The position numbers were made by a program, and so were the translations under genes. Shown here piece by piece: positions 28,312 through 37,706 of a stretch of DNA of 64,000 bases. The notes beneath the pieces are model-generated. The model was not told where the DNA came from. It worked only from the letters and a program-made list of their open reading frames with translations, and ran no database searches. The first letter of the stretch is position 1, and each line of letters begins with the position of its first letter. This stretch comes from Streptomyces violaceusniger (GTDB lineage: Bacteria; Actinomycetota; Actinomycetes; Streptomycetales; Streptomycetaceae): assembly GCA_005405945.1 (NCBI GenBank), contig BJHW01000001.1, positions 372,001-436,000 on the forward strand. Direction: 5' to 3'.

Positions 28312-28397
28312 GAGGTCCAGGGTACGGCCTGCGGGTCCTCACCCGACATCGCCCCACCGCCAAGAGCGGACGACGCGAGAGCCACGGGAGTGTCTCC

Positions 28398-30134
28398 ATG
28401 ACCGACGGGCAGAAGACCAGCCGCCGCAGCCAGGCCTGGTTCGGCGCACAGGGCCGCAGCGGGATGGTGTACCGCTCCTGGATGCGCAACCAGGGATTCG
28501 GGCACGAGGTGTTCGACGGGCGTCCCGTCATCGGTATCGCGACCAGCGCCTCCGAACTCGCCCCGTGCAACACCCATCTCACCCGCGTCGCCGAAGCCGT
28601 CAAACGCGGCGTGTGGCAGGCGGGCGGCCTGCCGCTCCAGTTCCCCACCATGGCCACCGGCGAGACCCTGATGCGCCCCACCGCCATGCTGTACCGCAAC
28701 CTCATGGCCATGGAGGTCGAGGAGCTGATCCGGGCCAATCCGCTCGACGGTGTCGTGCTGCTGTCCGGCTGCGACAAGACGACCCCCGCCATGCTCATGG
28801 GCGCCGCCAGCGTCGACCTGCCCGCCGTCATGGTCACCGGCGGGCCGATGCTCAACGGGAAGTACCGGGGCCAGGACGTGGGATCCGGCACCCATGTGTG
28901 GAAGTTCGAGGAAGACCTGAAGACCGGCCGGATGACCGAGGAGGAGTGCTTCTTCGCGGAAGGCTGCATGGCCCGCTCAAACGGCCACTGCATGACGATG
29001 GGGACCGCCTCGACGATGGCCTGCATGGCCGAGGCGCTCGGCATGCAGCTGCCGGGCTCGGCCGCCTGGCCCGCGGTCGACTCCCGGCGGATGGAGACCG
29101 CGCAGACGGCGGGGCAGCGCATCGTAGCGATGGTGGAGGAGGAGCTGCGCCCCTCGCAGATCCTGACCCGGGAGGCGTTCGAGAACGCCATCCGGGTCAA
29201 CGCGGCCATCGGCGGCTCCACGAACGCCATCATCCACCTCACCGCCATCGCCGGACGCGTCGGCGTCGACCTGCGTCTGCGGGACTTCGACGACCTGGTC
29301 CGCGCGGTGCCGACCCTGGTCAACCTGATGCCCAGCGGCACGTACCTCATGGAGGACTTCTGCTACGCGGGCGGGCTGCCCGCCGTCATGGCCGAGCTGC
29401 TCCGCGGCACGCTGCTGCACGGCGAACAGCTCACGGTCACCGGACGCACCGTCGCCGAGAACACCGAGGGCGCCGAACGCGTCAACTCCGATGTCATCAC
29501 CGGCCTCGACACCCCCTTCCAGCCGGCCGGCACCGGTACCGCCGTCCTCCGCGGCAACCTGTGCCCCGACGGCGCCGTGATCAAGCAGTCCGCCGCGTCA
29601 CCGCATCTGCTCACCCACCGCGGCCCCGCGCGCGTCTTCGACTCCCCCGAGGCCTATCACGAGGTGGCCGACGACCCGGAACTCGACATCGACGAGAACA
29701 CCGTCATCGTCATCCGCAACGCCGGCCCCAAGGGCTACCCCGGCATGCCCGAGGTCTCCAACGTCCCGCTGCCCGCCAAGCTGCTGAAGGCCGGCGTCAC
29801 GGACATGGTGCGCATCTGCGACGGCCGGATGAGCGGCACCGGGTACGGGACGGTGGTCTTGCACATAAGCCCCGAGGCCGCCGTCGGCGGACCTCTCGCC
29901 CTGGTCCGCGACGGGGACCCCGTCGCCCTCGACGTCCCGAACCGCACCCTGCGCCTGGACGTGGACGACGCCGAGCTCACCCGGCGCCGGGAGGCATGGC
30001 GGGCCCCCGCCCAGCGGCACACCAGCGGCTACGCCTGGCTCTACACCCAGAACGTGGAACAGGCCGACCAGGGCGCCGACTTCGGTTTCCTGCGCGGAAG
30101 CCGTGGCCACGAGGTCCCCCGCGACTCCCACTGA
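28398..30134 (+). CDS. Sugar-acid dehydratase, IlvD/Edd family (arabonate/xylonate type)
   Basis: A 578-residue [Fe-S]-dependent dehydratase that converts an aldonic acid to a 2-keto-3-deoxy acid. Fe-S cysteines are seen in ELAPCNTHL, LLSGCDKTTPAMLMG and EGCMARSNGHCMTMGTAST. The Mg/substrate region shows GGSTNAIIHLTAIAGR, and near the C-terminus are NAGPKGYPGMPEV and DGRMSGTGYGTVVLHISPE. The length and the YRSWMRNQG N-terminus fit the pentonate/galactonate branch rather than IlvD or Edd. The next gene encodes a probable 2-keto-3-deoxy-pentonate dehydratase. It is divergent from its likely GntR regulator. Confidence 0.9.
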   Translation: MTDGQKTSRRSQAWFGAQGRSGMVYRSWMRNQGFGHEVFDGRPVIGIATSASELAPCNTHLTRVAEAVKRGVWQAGGLPLQFPTMATGETLMRPTAMLYRNLMAMEVEELIRANPLDGVVLLSGCDKTTPAMLMGAASVDLPAVMVTGGPMLNGKYRGQDVGSGTHVWKFEEDLKTGRMTEEECFFAEGCMARSNGHCMTMGTASTMACMAEALGMQLPGSAAWPAVDSRRMETAQTAGQRIVAMVEEELRPSQILTREAFENAIRVNAAIGGSTNAIIHLTAIAGRVGVDLRLRDFDDLVRAVPTLVNLMPSGTYLMEDFCYAGGLPAVMAELLRGTLLHGEQLTVTGRTVAENTEGAERVNSDVITGLDTPFQPAGTGTAVLRGNLCPDGAVIKQSAASPHLLTHRGPARVFDSPEAYHEVADDPELDIDENTVIVIRNAGPKGYPGMPEVSNVPLPAKLLKAGVTDMVRICDGRMSGTGYGTVVLHISPEAAVGGPLALVRDGDPVALDVPNRTLRLDVDDAELTRRREAWRAPAQRHTSGYAWLYTQNVEQADQGADFGFLRGSRGHEVPRDSH

Positions 30135-30181
30135 TCCCGCCCCAGGTGACCGCACCCCTCGCATCCAGGAGAGCATCGATC

Positions 30182-31369
30182 GTGGAATCGGCAGCAGCGC
30201 GCCCTCGTCCGGTCCTCGACTCCGGCTCCGTCCTGCCGGAGGACCCCGGCCGAGCCGCCCTCGTCGCGCGCGTCCACCACCCGGAGGCGGACGGACCATG
30301 TGTGGCCGCGGTCCGCGGCGATCAGGTCGTCGACCTGACGGCCATCGCACCCACCGTCTCCGACCTGATGGAACGCGACGACGCGGCGGCAGTCGTCCGG
30401 GAGGCCGACGGCGGGCACACCTGGCGCCTGGACGCACTGCTTCAGGCACCGCCCGGCCGCCGTGACGTTCCTCATCTGCTCGCCCCCGTCGACCTGCAAG
30501 TGATCAAAGCAGCGGGTGTCACCTTCGCGCGGAGCCTGCTGGAACGCGTCATCGAGGAGCGTACGGGCGGCGATCCGGCGCAGGCCGCGCGGGTGCGGGC
30601 CCACGTCGGGCAGGTGGTGGGCGGCGCGCTCGACGGCATCCGCCCCGGATCGCCGGAAGCGGACAAGGCCAGGGAACTGCTCGTCGCCGAGGGACTGTGG
30701 TCGCAGTACCTGGAGGTCGGGATCGGACCGGACCCGGAAGTGTTCACCAAGGCCCCGGTCCTGTCCGCGGTCGGCACCGGCGCCGACATCGGAGTGCTCG
30801 GCGCGTCGGTGTGGAACAACCCCGAGCCCGAGGTCGTCCTCGTGGTGGACTCAGGCGGCCGGGTACGCGGCGCGACGCTCGGCAACGACGTCAACCTCCG
30901 CGACATCGAGGGACGCAGCGCCCTGCTGCTGTCCCGTGCGAAGGACAACAACGCCTCCTGCGCGATCGGCCCGTTCATCCGTCTGCTCGACGACGGCTTC
31001 GACCTCGACACCGTACGCGGGCTCGACGTCGGCCTGCGGGTCGACGGACCGGACGGCTACGTCCTGCACGGCAGCAGCTCCATGCGCGAGATCAGCCGCG
31101 ACGTGCTGGACCTGGTGGCCGCCGCCCACGGTGCGCACCATCAATACCCGGACGGCTTCGTGCTGTTCACCGGGACGTTGTTCGCCCCCACCGAGGACCG
31201 ACAGGCACCCGGCGCGGGCTTCACTCACGAGTACGGCGACATCGTGCGGATCTCCAGCCCACGGCTCGGCGCTCTGGTCAACACCGTCCTTCCCAGTGAG
31301 CGGGCCACGCCGTGGACGTTCGGCGTACGAGCGCTGATGCGCAACCTCGCCCGGCGCGGCCTGCTGTGA
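30182..31369 (+). CDS. FAH-family 2-keto-3-deoxy-pentonate dehydratase (probable)
   Basis: A 395-residue protein of the fumarylacetoacetate hydrolase fold. The GTG at 30182 follows CCAGGAGAG and is preferred to the far upstream frame. The Mg site is indicated by Glu residues in WNNPEPEVVLVVDSGGRV and LGNDVNLRDIEGRSALLLS. Its length and the AKDNNASCAIGPFIRLLDD segment match the XylX/KdaD group, which dehydrates 2-keto-3-deoxy-xylonate or -arabonate to alpha-ketoglutarate semialdehyde in the oxidative Weimberg pathway. It follows the sugar-acid dehydratase by 47 bp, in line with that role. The semialdehyde dehydrogenase that would finish the route is not in the window. Confidence 0.82.
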   Translation: MESAAARPRPVLDSGSVLPEDPGRAALVARVHHPEADGPCVAAVRGDQVVDLTAIAPTVSDLMERDDAAAVVREADGGHTWRLDALLQAPPGRRDVPHLLAPVDLQVIKAAGVTFARSLLERVIEERTGGDPAQAARVRAHVGQVVGGALDGIRPGSPEADKARELLVAEGLWSQYLEVGIGPDPEVFTKAPVLSAVGTGADIGVLGASVWNNPEPEVVLVVDSGGRVRGATLGNDVNLRDIEGRSALLLSRAKDNNASCAIGPFIRLLDDGFDLDTVRGLDVGLRVDGPDGYVLHGSSSMREISRDVLDLVAAAHGAHHQYPDGFVLFTGTLFAPTEDRQAPGAGFTHEYGDIVRISSPRLGALVNTVLPSERATPWTFGVRALMRNLARRGLL

Positions 31370-31397
31370 AATGACCGCGGGCCTGGCCGCGCGGTCC

Positions 31398-31439
31398 GGT
31401 GTGCGCAGCGCCGCCGCCGCGGCGCGCGCCGCGCACACC
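31398..31439. terminator. Bidirectional hairpin between convergent genes
   Basis: GGTGTGCGC at 31398-31406 pairs with GCGCACACC at 31431-31439, with further G+C pairing possible inside. The hairpin lies between the convergent FAH-family and GH3 genes and is well placed to end transcription from both sides. It has no U tract, as is common in Streptomyces. Confidence 0.5.
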
Positions 31440-31443
31440 CGGC

Positions 31444-33825
31444 TCATGACCGGGCGACCGGCTCCTGCCCGAACGTGGTGTGCAGGCGTCGCGTGTGATC
31501 CACATGGCGCTCGGCTCCGGTCAGCGAGACCCGGGCCGTCAGGCGCGGATCCGCGCTGGAGGCGGCCAACCGCACCTCCAGCTCACCCGGTTCGACGATG
31601 CGCCGACCGTCACGTCCGGTGAAGGAAGCGAGGTCGGCCGGGACCGTGACACGGACCCGGCGGGCCTCGTCCGGCGCCAGTTCGACGCGGGTGTAGCCGA
31701 TGAGGCGCTGCACCGGCTGGACGACGGAGGCGACCGGGTCGTGCAGATAGACCTGGACGACCTCGGTTCCGGACCGCTCGCCCGCGTTGCGGACGGTGAA
31801 CGCGAGGGTGAGCTCGCCGTCCGTCGGCGCCTCCTGGACATCCACGGTCAGGTCCGCCCAGTCGAACCGCGTATAGGACAGGCCGTGGCCGAAGGCGAAC
31901 GCGGGGGTCGGGTCGATATTGGACACCTCGCTGGCGTGCGCCAGCCGCGCCCCGAAGTACGTGGTCGGCTGGGAGCCCGGCCCGCGCGGCACGCTGACCG
32001 GGAGACGCCCCGAGGGATTGGTACGGCCGCTGAGCACCCCGGCGATCGCGTGTGTGCCCTCCTCGCCCGGGAAGAAGGACTGCACGATCGCGGCGGACTC
32101 CTCCACGGCGCGGCCGAGGGCATACGGCCGTCCCGCGAGCAGCACGGTGACCACGGGGGTCTCCAGGTCGAGCAGGGTGTCGAGCAGATGCTGCTGCGCA
32201 CCGGGCAGCACCAGCGCCTCGGCGTCGCATCCCTCGCCGCTGGTGCCCCGCCCGAAGAGCCCGGCGCGGTCGCCGAGCACCACCAGGGCGACGTCGGCCT
32301 CGCGTGCCACCCGGGCGGCCTCGCGGATTCCGGAGAGGTCTCCGTCGTCGATTCCGGTGCCGCGGGCGACCGTGATCTCGGCGGCGGGGAACTCGGCGGC
32401 GAGCGTGTCGCGCAGCGTGGGCAGCTCGATGCCGAGCGGGGTCCCGGGGTGGCGGACGCCGATGTGCTGGGGGAAGGAGTAGCAGCCCAGTACGGCGGTG
32501 GGCTCGTCGGCGTTGGGGCCGATCAGGGCGATGCGGCGCGGCCTCGCGAGCGGCAGGGTGCCGTCGTTGCTCAGCAGCACGACTGCCTCCTCGGCGATCG
32601 TGCGGGCCAGTGCGCGGTTCTCCGGACCGTCCAGGTCGATCCGGCCGCGCAGGACGGCCGGGTCGTCCAGGTCGATCCCGTCGAGCACGGCCGGCAGGGG
32701 GTTCCAGTCCGGGTCGAGCAGGCCGAGCATGACCTTCTGCGTCAGTACCCGGCGCAGGGCGCGATCGACCCACGCCTCCGGTATGCGGCCGTCGGCGACG
32801 GCCTCGGCCAGGGGCGCTCCGTACGTCTTGACGGTGGGCAGTTCGACGTCGATACCGGCGTGCAGCGCCGCGCCTGCGGCACCGGCCCAGTCGGCCGCGA
32901 GGCCGTGCAGGGTCTTCAGGAAGGCGATGGCGAAGTAGTCGGCGACGACCGTGCCGTCGAAGCCCCACGTGTCGCGCAGGAGCCCGGTGAGCAGGTCCTC
33001 GTCGGCCGCGGAGGGTATCCCGTCGGTGTCGGTGTAGGCGTTCATCACCGACCGGGCGCCGCCTTCACGGATCGCCATCTCGAAGGGGGGCAGCAGAAGG
33101 TCGGCGCGTTCACGCGGGCCCACGGAGGAGGGGGCGAGGTTACGACCGGCGCGGGAGGCCGAGTAGCCGACGAAGTGCTTGAGGGTGGCGACGATCCCGG
33201 CCGACTCGAGGCCCTGCACATAGGCCGTCCCGATGGTGCCGACGAGGTACGGGTCCTCGCCGATGGTCTCCTCGACCCGGCCCCAGCGGGCGTCGCGCAC
33301 CACGTCCAGGACGGGCGCGAGCCCCTGGTGGACGCCGACGGCGCGCATGTCGCGGCCGATGGCGGCGGCCATGCGCCGCACCGTGTCCGGGTCGAAGGTG
33401 GCGCCCCAGGACAGCGGAACAGGGTAGGCCGTCGCCCCCCAGGCGGCGAAGCCGGCCAGACACTCGTCATGCGCGAGAGCCGGGATGCCGAACCGGTTCG
33501 TGGCGGCGATACGGGTCTGGGTACGGGCCAGGGAGAGCGCGCCCAGAGCGGGGTCGACGGGGACCGTGCCGAAGGGCCGGGTCAGCTGGCCCAGTCCGGT
33601 GGGCAGGAGCGCGTCGAGATCGACGGCCTCCTCCATGTCGTGCTGATGGGGAGCCACTTCACCACCCTGGTCGGAGGCGCCCACCCACACTCCGTACAGC
33701 TGGGCGGTCTTCTCCTGAAGGGTCATCGCGTCGATCAGGGCGTCGACTCTCGCGGTGACGGGAACGGTGGGGTCGTTCCAGAGGGAGATGTCCGGGGTGT
33801 TCTCTACGGCCACGTTGGCGTTCAC
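31444..33825 (-). CDS. Glycoside hydrolase family 3 beta-glycosidase
   Basis: A 793-residue GH3 enzyme, beta-glucosidase/beta-xylosidase type. The start is the GTG at 33825 behind GGGAGGAAA; the longer upstream frame lacks a ribosome site. The (alpha/beta)8 domain occupies residues about 25-345, with KHF near 216 and the nucleophile Asp at about 296 (GFDGTVVADYFA). The alpha/beta sandwich follows, with GPNADEPTAVLGCYSFPQHI. The C-terminal fibronectin III-like domain shows NAGERSGTEVVQVYLHDP. There is no signal peptide, so it acts in the cytosol on imported oligosaccharides. It is the last gene of the ABC importer operon. Confidence 0.92.
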   Translation of the reverse strand: MNANVAVENTPDISLWNDPTVPVTARVDALIDAMTLQEKTAQLYGVWVGASDQGGEVAPHQHDMEEAVDLDALLPTGLGQLTRPFGTVPVDPALGALSLARTQTRIAATNRFGIPALAHDECLAGFAAWGATAYPVPLSWGATFDPDTVRRMAAAIGRDMRAVGVHQGLAPVLDVVRDARWGRVEETIGEDPYLVGTIGTAYVQGLESAGIVATLKHFVGYSASRAGRNLAPSSVGPRERADLLLPPFEMAIREGGARSVMNAYTDTDGIPSAADEDLLTGLLRDTWGFDGTVVADYFAIAFLKTLHGLAADWAGAAGAALHAGIDVELPTVKTYGAPLAEAVADGRIPEAWVDRALRRVLTQKVMLGLLDPDWNPLPAVLDGIDLDDPAVLRGRIDLDGPENRALARTIAEEAVVLLSNDGTLPLARPRRIALIGPNADEPTAVLGCYSFPQHIGVRHPGTPLGIELPTLRDTLAAEFPAAEITVARGTGIDDGDLSGIREAARVAREADVALVVLGDRAGLFGRGTSGEGCDAEALVLPGAQQHLLDTLLDLETPVVTVLLAGRPYALGRAVEESAAIVQSFFPGEEGTHAIAGVLSGRTNPSGRLPVSVPRGPGSQPTTYFGARLAHASEVSNIDPTPAFAFGHGLSYTRFDWADLTVDVQEAPTDGELTLAFTVRNAGERSGTEVVQVYLHDPVASVVQPVQRLIGYTRVELAPDEARRVRVTVPADLASFTGRDGRRIVEPGELEVRLAASSADPRLTARVSLTGAERHVDHTRRLHTTFGQEPVARS

Positions 33826-33945
33826 TTTCCTCCCACGCCCGTCAGACCCTGAACCAGGGCGTGACGGGCGAACCGGTATGCGGGTCATGCCGCCCGAGCC
33901 ACAGGCCGACCACGGCCACAGCGTCGGTCCCGGCGTCGGCGTCGG

Positions 33946-34842
33946 TCAGCGGCTGAATCCGGCGGTCAGACCGCTCAGCAGCTGGCGGCGGCCGAACGCG
34001 TACAGGATCAGGACGGGCAGTGTGGTGAGGACGACGGCGGCGAGAACGGCGGGGACATTGACCCCGTACTGGCCCTGGAAGGTCCACAGCGCGAGCGGCA
34101 GGGTCCGGCGGTCAGGGCTCTGCGTGAGGACCAGCGGCAGCAGAAATCCGTTCCAGATGGTCAGTGCGTTGAAGATGGTCACGGTGAGGATGGCCGGTCG
34201 GGTGAGCGGTGCCGCCAGGCGCCACAGTGTCGTCCATTCGGTGGCTCCGTCGACCCGCATCGAGTCGAACAGTTCTTTGGGCACATCGCGGATGAAGTTG
34301 GCGAGCACCAGCACGGACAGCGGGATGGCGAAGGCGATCGACGGGAGGATCAGCGCCAGCAGGCTGTCGTACAGACGTAGTTTGATGATGATCAGGTAGA
34401 CCGGGATCACCGTCGCCTGTAGTGGGATGGCCAGACCCGTGAGGAACAGCCCGTTCATCGCGCGCAGGACCCTCATGCGCCAACCACGGACGATCGCGTA
34501 AGCGGCCATGAAGGAGAACGCGACCGCCGGCACCACGGCGCCCGCGGTGACCACGACGCTGTTCACGAAGTAGCGAAGGAAGTCGGACTCGATGACCAGC
34601 CGGTAGTTCTCCAGCGTAGGGTCAGCCGAAGGCACCAGCGGGTTGCTCGCGTAGTAGCGGCTCTGGGGCTTGAGGCTGGTGATGAGGGTCCAGTACAGGG
34701 GGACGGCGACGACGACGAGCCAGAGCCATCCGGCCAGACCGCCGGCCCAGTTGCGTCGGCGGGCCGCCGGACGGGAGGGGCGTTGCCGCTCCCGGTGGGT
34801 GGCCTTCCGCGGTCGTCGCGGCTCGGTCAGCGTGGTGGACAC
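33946..34842 (-). CDS. Carbohydrate ABC transporter permease, MalG type
   Basis: A 298-residue inner-membrane permease with six predicted helices. GTG 34842 lies next to the stop of the preceding permease gene, so they are coupled. The cytoplasmic EAA-like loop for the ATPase is seen in PKELFDSMRVDGATEWTTLW (E-x-x-x-x-D-G-A). Other typical parts are PLYWTLITSLKPQSRYYASN and GLAIPLQATVIPVYLIIIKL. No ATPase gene is present. Such Streptomyces importers commonly share the MsiK ATPase encoded elsewhere. Confidence 0.92.
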   Translation of the reverse strand: MSTTLTEPRRPRKATHRERQRPSRPAARRRNWAGGLAGWLWLVVVAVPLYWTLITSLKPQSRYYASNPLVPSADPTLENYRLVIESDFLRYFVNSVVVTAGAVVPAVAFSFMAAYAIVRGWRMRVLRAMNGLFLTGLAIPLQATVIPVYLIIIKLRLYDSLLALILPSIAFAIPLSVLVLANFIRDVPKELFDSMRVDGATEWTTLWRLAAPLTRPAILTVTIFNALTIWNGFLLPLVLTQSPDRRTLPLALWTFQGQYGVNVPAVLAAVVLTTLPVLILYAFGRRQLLSGLTAGFSR

Positions 34843-34843
34843 G

Positions 34844-35746
34844 TCAGACCCCCTCGAGTTGGCTCGCACCGGCGTCCCGGCCCCCGAGCCGGCGCAGCAG
34901 CAGGGCGAGGGTCAGACCCACCAGGACGAGGATGACCGCGATGGCGCTGGCCGGTCCCATCAGGCTGGCCTGGAATCCCCGCTTGTACATGTCCAGTGCG
35001 AGGACCCGGGTGGCGTCTCCGGGTCCGCCCTCGGTCAGGACGAAGATGAGGTCGAAGAAGGTCAGCGACCCGACCACCATCAGCGTGGACGAGGTGATGA
35101 TGGTGTATTTCAGCTGCGGCAGCGTGATGCTGAAGAACTGCCGGATCCGTCCGGCCCCGTCCAACTGCGCTGCTTCGTAGAGGGACTTCGGAATCTGCTG
35201 GACACCGCCCTGGTAGATCAGTGAGTGGAACGGGACGAACTGCCAGGAGACGACGAAGACGATGACCCCGAACGCGAGGCCGGGCCGCCCCAGCCAGTCC
35301 TGGCTGAGCGCCTGGATCTTCAGCCCGGCACCGAGCCCGAAGTTGGGGTCCAGCAGGGCCTTGTACGCGATCGCGATCGCCGCGGAGCTGAGCATCAGCG
35401 GGATGAAGTACACCACGCCCAGCACCGCACGGTAGCGCTGACGGCCGGCCAGGAACGTGCCGAGCAGAATGCTCAGCGGCGTCTGAACGGCCCAGGAGAC
35501 GGCCATCACCAGGAACGTCACCCAGAGGGCGTGCGGTAGCCCGGGGTCGGTGAGTACCGTGCGCCAGCTGGTCAGCCCCGACGGGTGGATGGATCCGATC
35601 CCGTCCCACGTGGTGAAGCTCAGCGCGAAGACACCGACGAGCGGTATCACGGCGAAGCCGACGAAGACCACCAGCGCCGGCGTGGCCAGCCACGGCAGGA
35701 TGCTGCGCGGTTCGCGACGCGGCGGATGGCCGGTGTGCGCGCTCAT
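34844..35746 (-). CDS. Carbohydrate ABC transporter permease, MalF type
   Basis: A 300-residue permease with about six helices. The ATG at 35746 overlaps the stop of the solute-binding protein gene (ATGA). The EAA loop is visible as IPKSLYEAAQLDGAGRIRQF, which docks the ATPase. PALVVFVGFAVIPLVGVFAL forms the first helix. It pairs with the MalG-type permease encoded next to make the membrane channel of the importer. Confidence 0.92.
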   Translation of the reverse strand: MSAHTGHPPRREPRSILPWLATPALVVFVGFAVIPLVGVFALSFTTWDGIGSIHPSGLTSWRTVLTDPGLPHALWVTFLVMAVSWAVQTPLSILLGTFLAGRQRYRAVLGVVYFIPLMLSSAAIAIAYKALLDPNFGLGAGLKIQALSQDWLGRPGLAFGVIVFVVSWQFVPFHSLIYQGGVQQIPKSLYEAAQLDGAGRIRQFFSITLPQLKYTIITSSTLMVVGSLTFFDLIFVLTEGGPGDATRVLALDMYKRGFQASLMGPASAIAVILVLVGLTLALLLRRLGGRDAGASQLEGV

Positions 35747-37059
35747 GTGCCGGTGACCGCGTTGAGGTTGCGGGCGAACCCCTGCGGCGAGATGGACAGC
35801 TGGAACAACTTCACGATGTTGTCCAGCAGGGCCTCGGCGGCCGCCGGGCTGAGCGCTTGGTCCCAGGACTGGCCGAACACCTTGGCCTTGCTGGCGATGT
35901 CGTAGGTGAACTTCAGGAAATCGGCGCTCTTGGAGGCGGCCAGCAGCTTCTCCGTGCCCAGCCGGATCGGAACCGCCCCGTTGTCGATCCACTTCTTCAT
36001 CTCGTCCTCCTGGAGGACGCCCGTGGCGAAGAAATCCTTGGCGATCTTCTTCTGCTCGGCGCTGGCCTTCGAGGAGATGGACAGGTACTGGGCGGGGTTG
36101 CCGACGGTGTCACTCGGATCGCCCTTACCGCCTTCAACGGGCGGGAAGTTCATGTAGCCCAGCCCGCCGCTGGAGACGAAGTCCCCGCCCTGGGTCTGCT
36201 GGATGCCGTACGACCAGGAGCCGTGCAGCATCATCGCGGCCCTGCCGGAGTACAGCAGCGCCTGGTCGGCGTTGGAGTCCGCGGTGATCGAGGAGAAGCC
36301 CTTGATGAACCCGTGGGCCTTGACCAGATCCTGCACCTTGGTCAGCGCGGTGATGGCGTCCGGCTGGGACCAGGCGTTCTTCTCGCCCTCGGTGATGGCC
36401 TGGAACACCTCCGGACCGCCGATGCGGTCGAACAGGAACTCAAGCCACATCATGTTCGTCCACCGGGACTGGCCACCGAGAGCGAACGGCGCTATGCCCT
36501 TCGCGTTGAACCTGGGCACCAGCGCCATGATGTCGTCCCAGGACTTCGGTGGCTCCACGCCGACCTGGTCGAAGACCTTCCTGTTGTAGTAGAGGACGAT
36601 CGGCTGCACGACATCGCACGGCATCGCGTAGATCTTGCCGTCGACGGTCGCTGCGGCGAACGAGGACGGGAACAGGCGTTTCTTGACCTCGGGGTGTTCG
36701 CCGAACCACGAGGTGAGGTCCTCGACCTGGCCCGCTTTCGCGTAGGTGCGCAGCGTCCCGCCTCCCCAACCCCAGATGATGGTGGGCGCCTTCCCCGCCC
36801 CGATAGCGGTCTTGATCTTCGTCTTGTACGCGTCGTTCTGGAAGGTGGTGTCTGTGATCTGCTCCTTGGGGTGGGCCTTGTTGAACGCGTCCACCGCGCC
36901 GCCCCTGACACCCTCATTCGGCTGGCCGCTTATGTACCAGTACGTGGCCCCACCACCGCTCTTGCCGGGGCCGGACGAGCCGCATGCCGCCAGCGCCGCG
37001 GAGACCGGCACGCCGGCGGCCAGGCCGAGGAGGGTACGTCGAGAGAGAGGGATCGTCAT
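35743..37059 (-). CDS. Extracellular sugar-binding lipoprotein of the ABC importer
   Basis: A 438-residue family 1 extracellular solute-binding protein. The ATG at 37059 follows GGAGAAAA. The leader SRRTLLGLAAGVPVSAALAA, followed by Cys, combines a twin-arginine (SRRTLLG) signal with a lipobox, so it is probably a Tat-exported lipoprotein held on the outer face of the membrane. Aromatic residues typical of sugar binding appear in ATYWYISGQPNEG, TIIWGWGGG and LHGSWSYGIQQ. It captures an oligosaccharide for the two permeases and GH3 enzyme downstream. The glycosidase and the nearby Weimberg pair hint at xylo-, arabino- or gluco-oligosaccharides. Confidence 0.92.
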   Translation of the reverse strand: MTIPLSRRTLLGLAAGVPVSAALAACGSSGPGKSGGGATYWYISGQPNEGVRGGAVDAFNKAHPKEQITDTTFQNDAYKTKIKTAIGAGKAPTIIWGWGGGTLRTYAKAGQVEDLTSWFGEHPEVKKRLFPSSFAAATVDGKIYAMPCDVVQPIVLYYNRKVFDQVGVEPPKSWDDIMALVPRFNAKGIAPFALGGQSRWTNMMWLEFLFDRIGGPEVFQAITEGEKNAWSQPDAITALTKVQDLVKAHGFIKGFSSITADSNADQALLYSGRAAMMLHGSWSYGIQQTQGGDFVSSGGLGYMNFPPVEGGKGDPSDTVGNPAQYLSISSKASAEQKKIAKDFFATGVLQEDEMKKWIDNGAVPIRLGTEKLLAASKSADFLKFTYDIASKAKVFGQSWDQALSPAAAEALLDNIVKLFQLSISPQGFARNLNAVTGT

Positions 37060-37106
37060 GTCTTTTCTCCGCACTCGAGAGCCATCGGCTTCTCGTGAGC
37101 CATAGT

Positions 37107-37277
37107 GAAAACTTTTCGAAAAATCCTTCTTCGAGTTCCGTTCGTGCAAATTAGGTTTCGGGCTGACACCCTGTCAAGGCATGTGCAGGCACGTTGTCGG
37201 CCAGGAGACAGCCACGTAGTATCCGGCGGGCAACGGACTTTGAGGACCCGTGACCGGGACCGAAAGTTTTTCGAAAA
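37107..37277. promoter_or_regulatory. Paired LacI-type operator candidates
   Basis: The palindrome TTTTCGAAAA occurs at 37113-37122 and again at 37268-37277, 155 bp apart, in the region between the ABC operon start and the LacI gene. Each is embedded in a larger odd-centred repeat (GAAAACTTTTCG at 37107 and GAAAGTTTTTCG at 37262). These are the only A+T-rich symmetric elements here. Two sites at this distance would suit looping or cooperative repression by the divergent LacI protein. Confidence 0.6.
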
Positions 37278-37706
37278 CAGACGGGTTGAGGGCGGGGACG
37301 ATGCGATGGTCGCGGCTGACACACTGTCGGCGCAGGTCATGCCGCACCGGCAGAGCCCGGTACCCCCGACGCCGGACCGGATCGTTCGCCGGACCGGATC
37401 GTCGCCCTCCCGGCCGGATGGGGATGGGCACGGTCAGACAGCTCGGCAGTCGGCGGGGCGGCACCAGAGTCCCCCGCCGTCCGGGCGGTGGGGCCCGGAC
37501 GGTCCGGCAGACCCACTTCGCCCGGGGCACGGCTGGAGTCGGGTGCGAACGCACGCGGATCGTCGGACGTGCCGGGGTCGAGGGGGCGTCGGCACCTCCC
37601 CGGACGAGCTCCGTGCCAGGTTGCCGTACGGTTGACCGGTTCCACCATCGTTGCCGCCCCGACCGGCGGCTCACCGCACCGGTGGACGTACAGCTGGGAG
37701 GAACCG

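Noticed and set aside
31480..33852. A 790-codon open frame on the plus strand opposite the GH3 gene
   Set aside because: It is the complement of a clear GH3 coding sequence. Long antisense frames are expected at this G+C, and the translation shows no family motifs.
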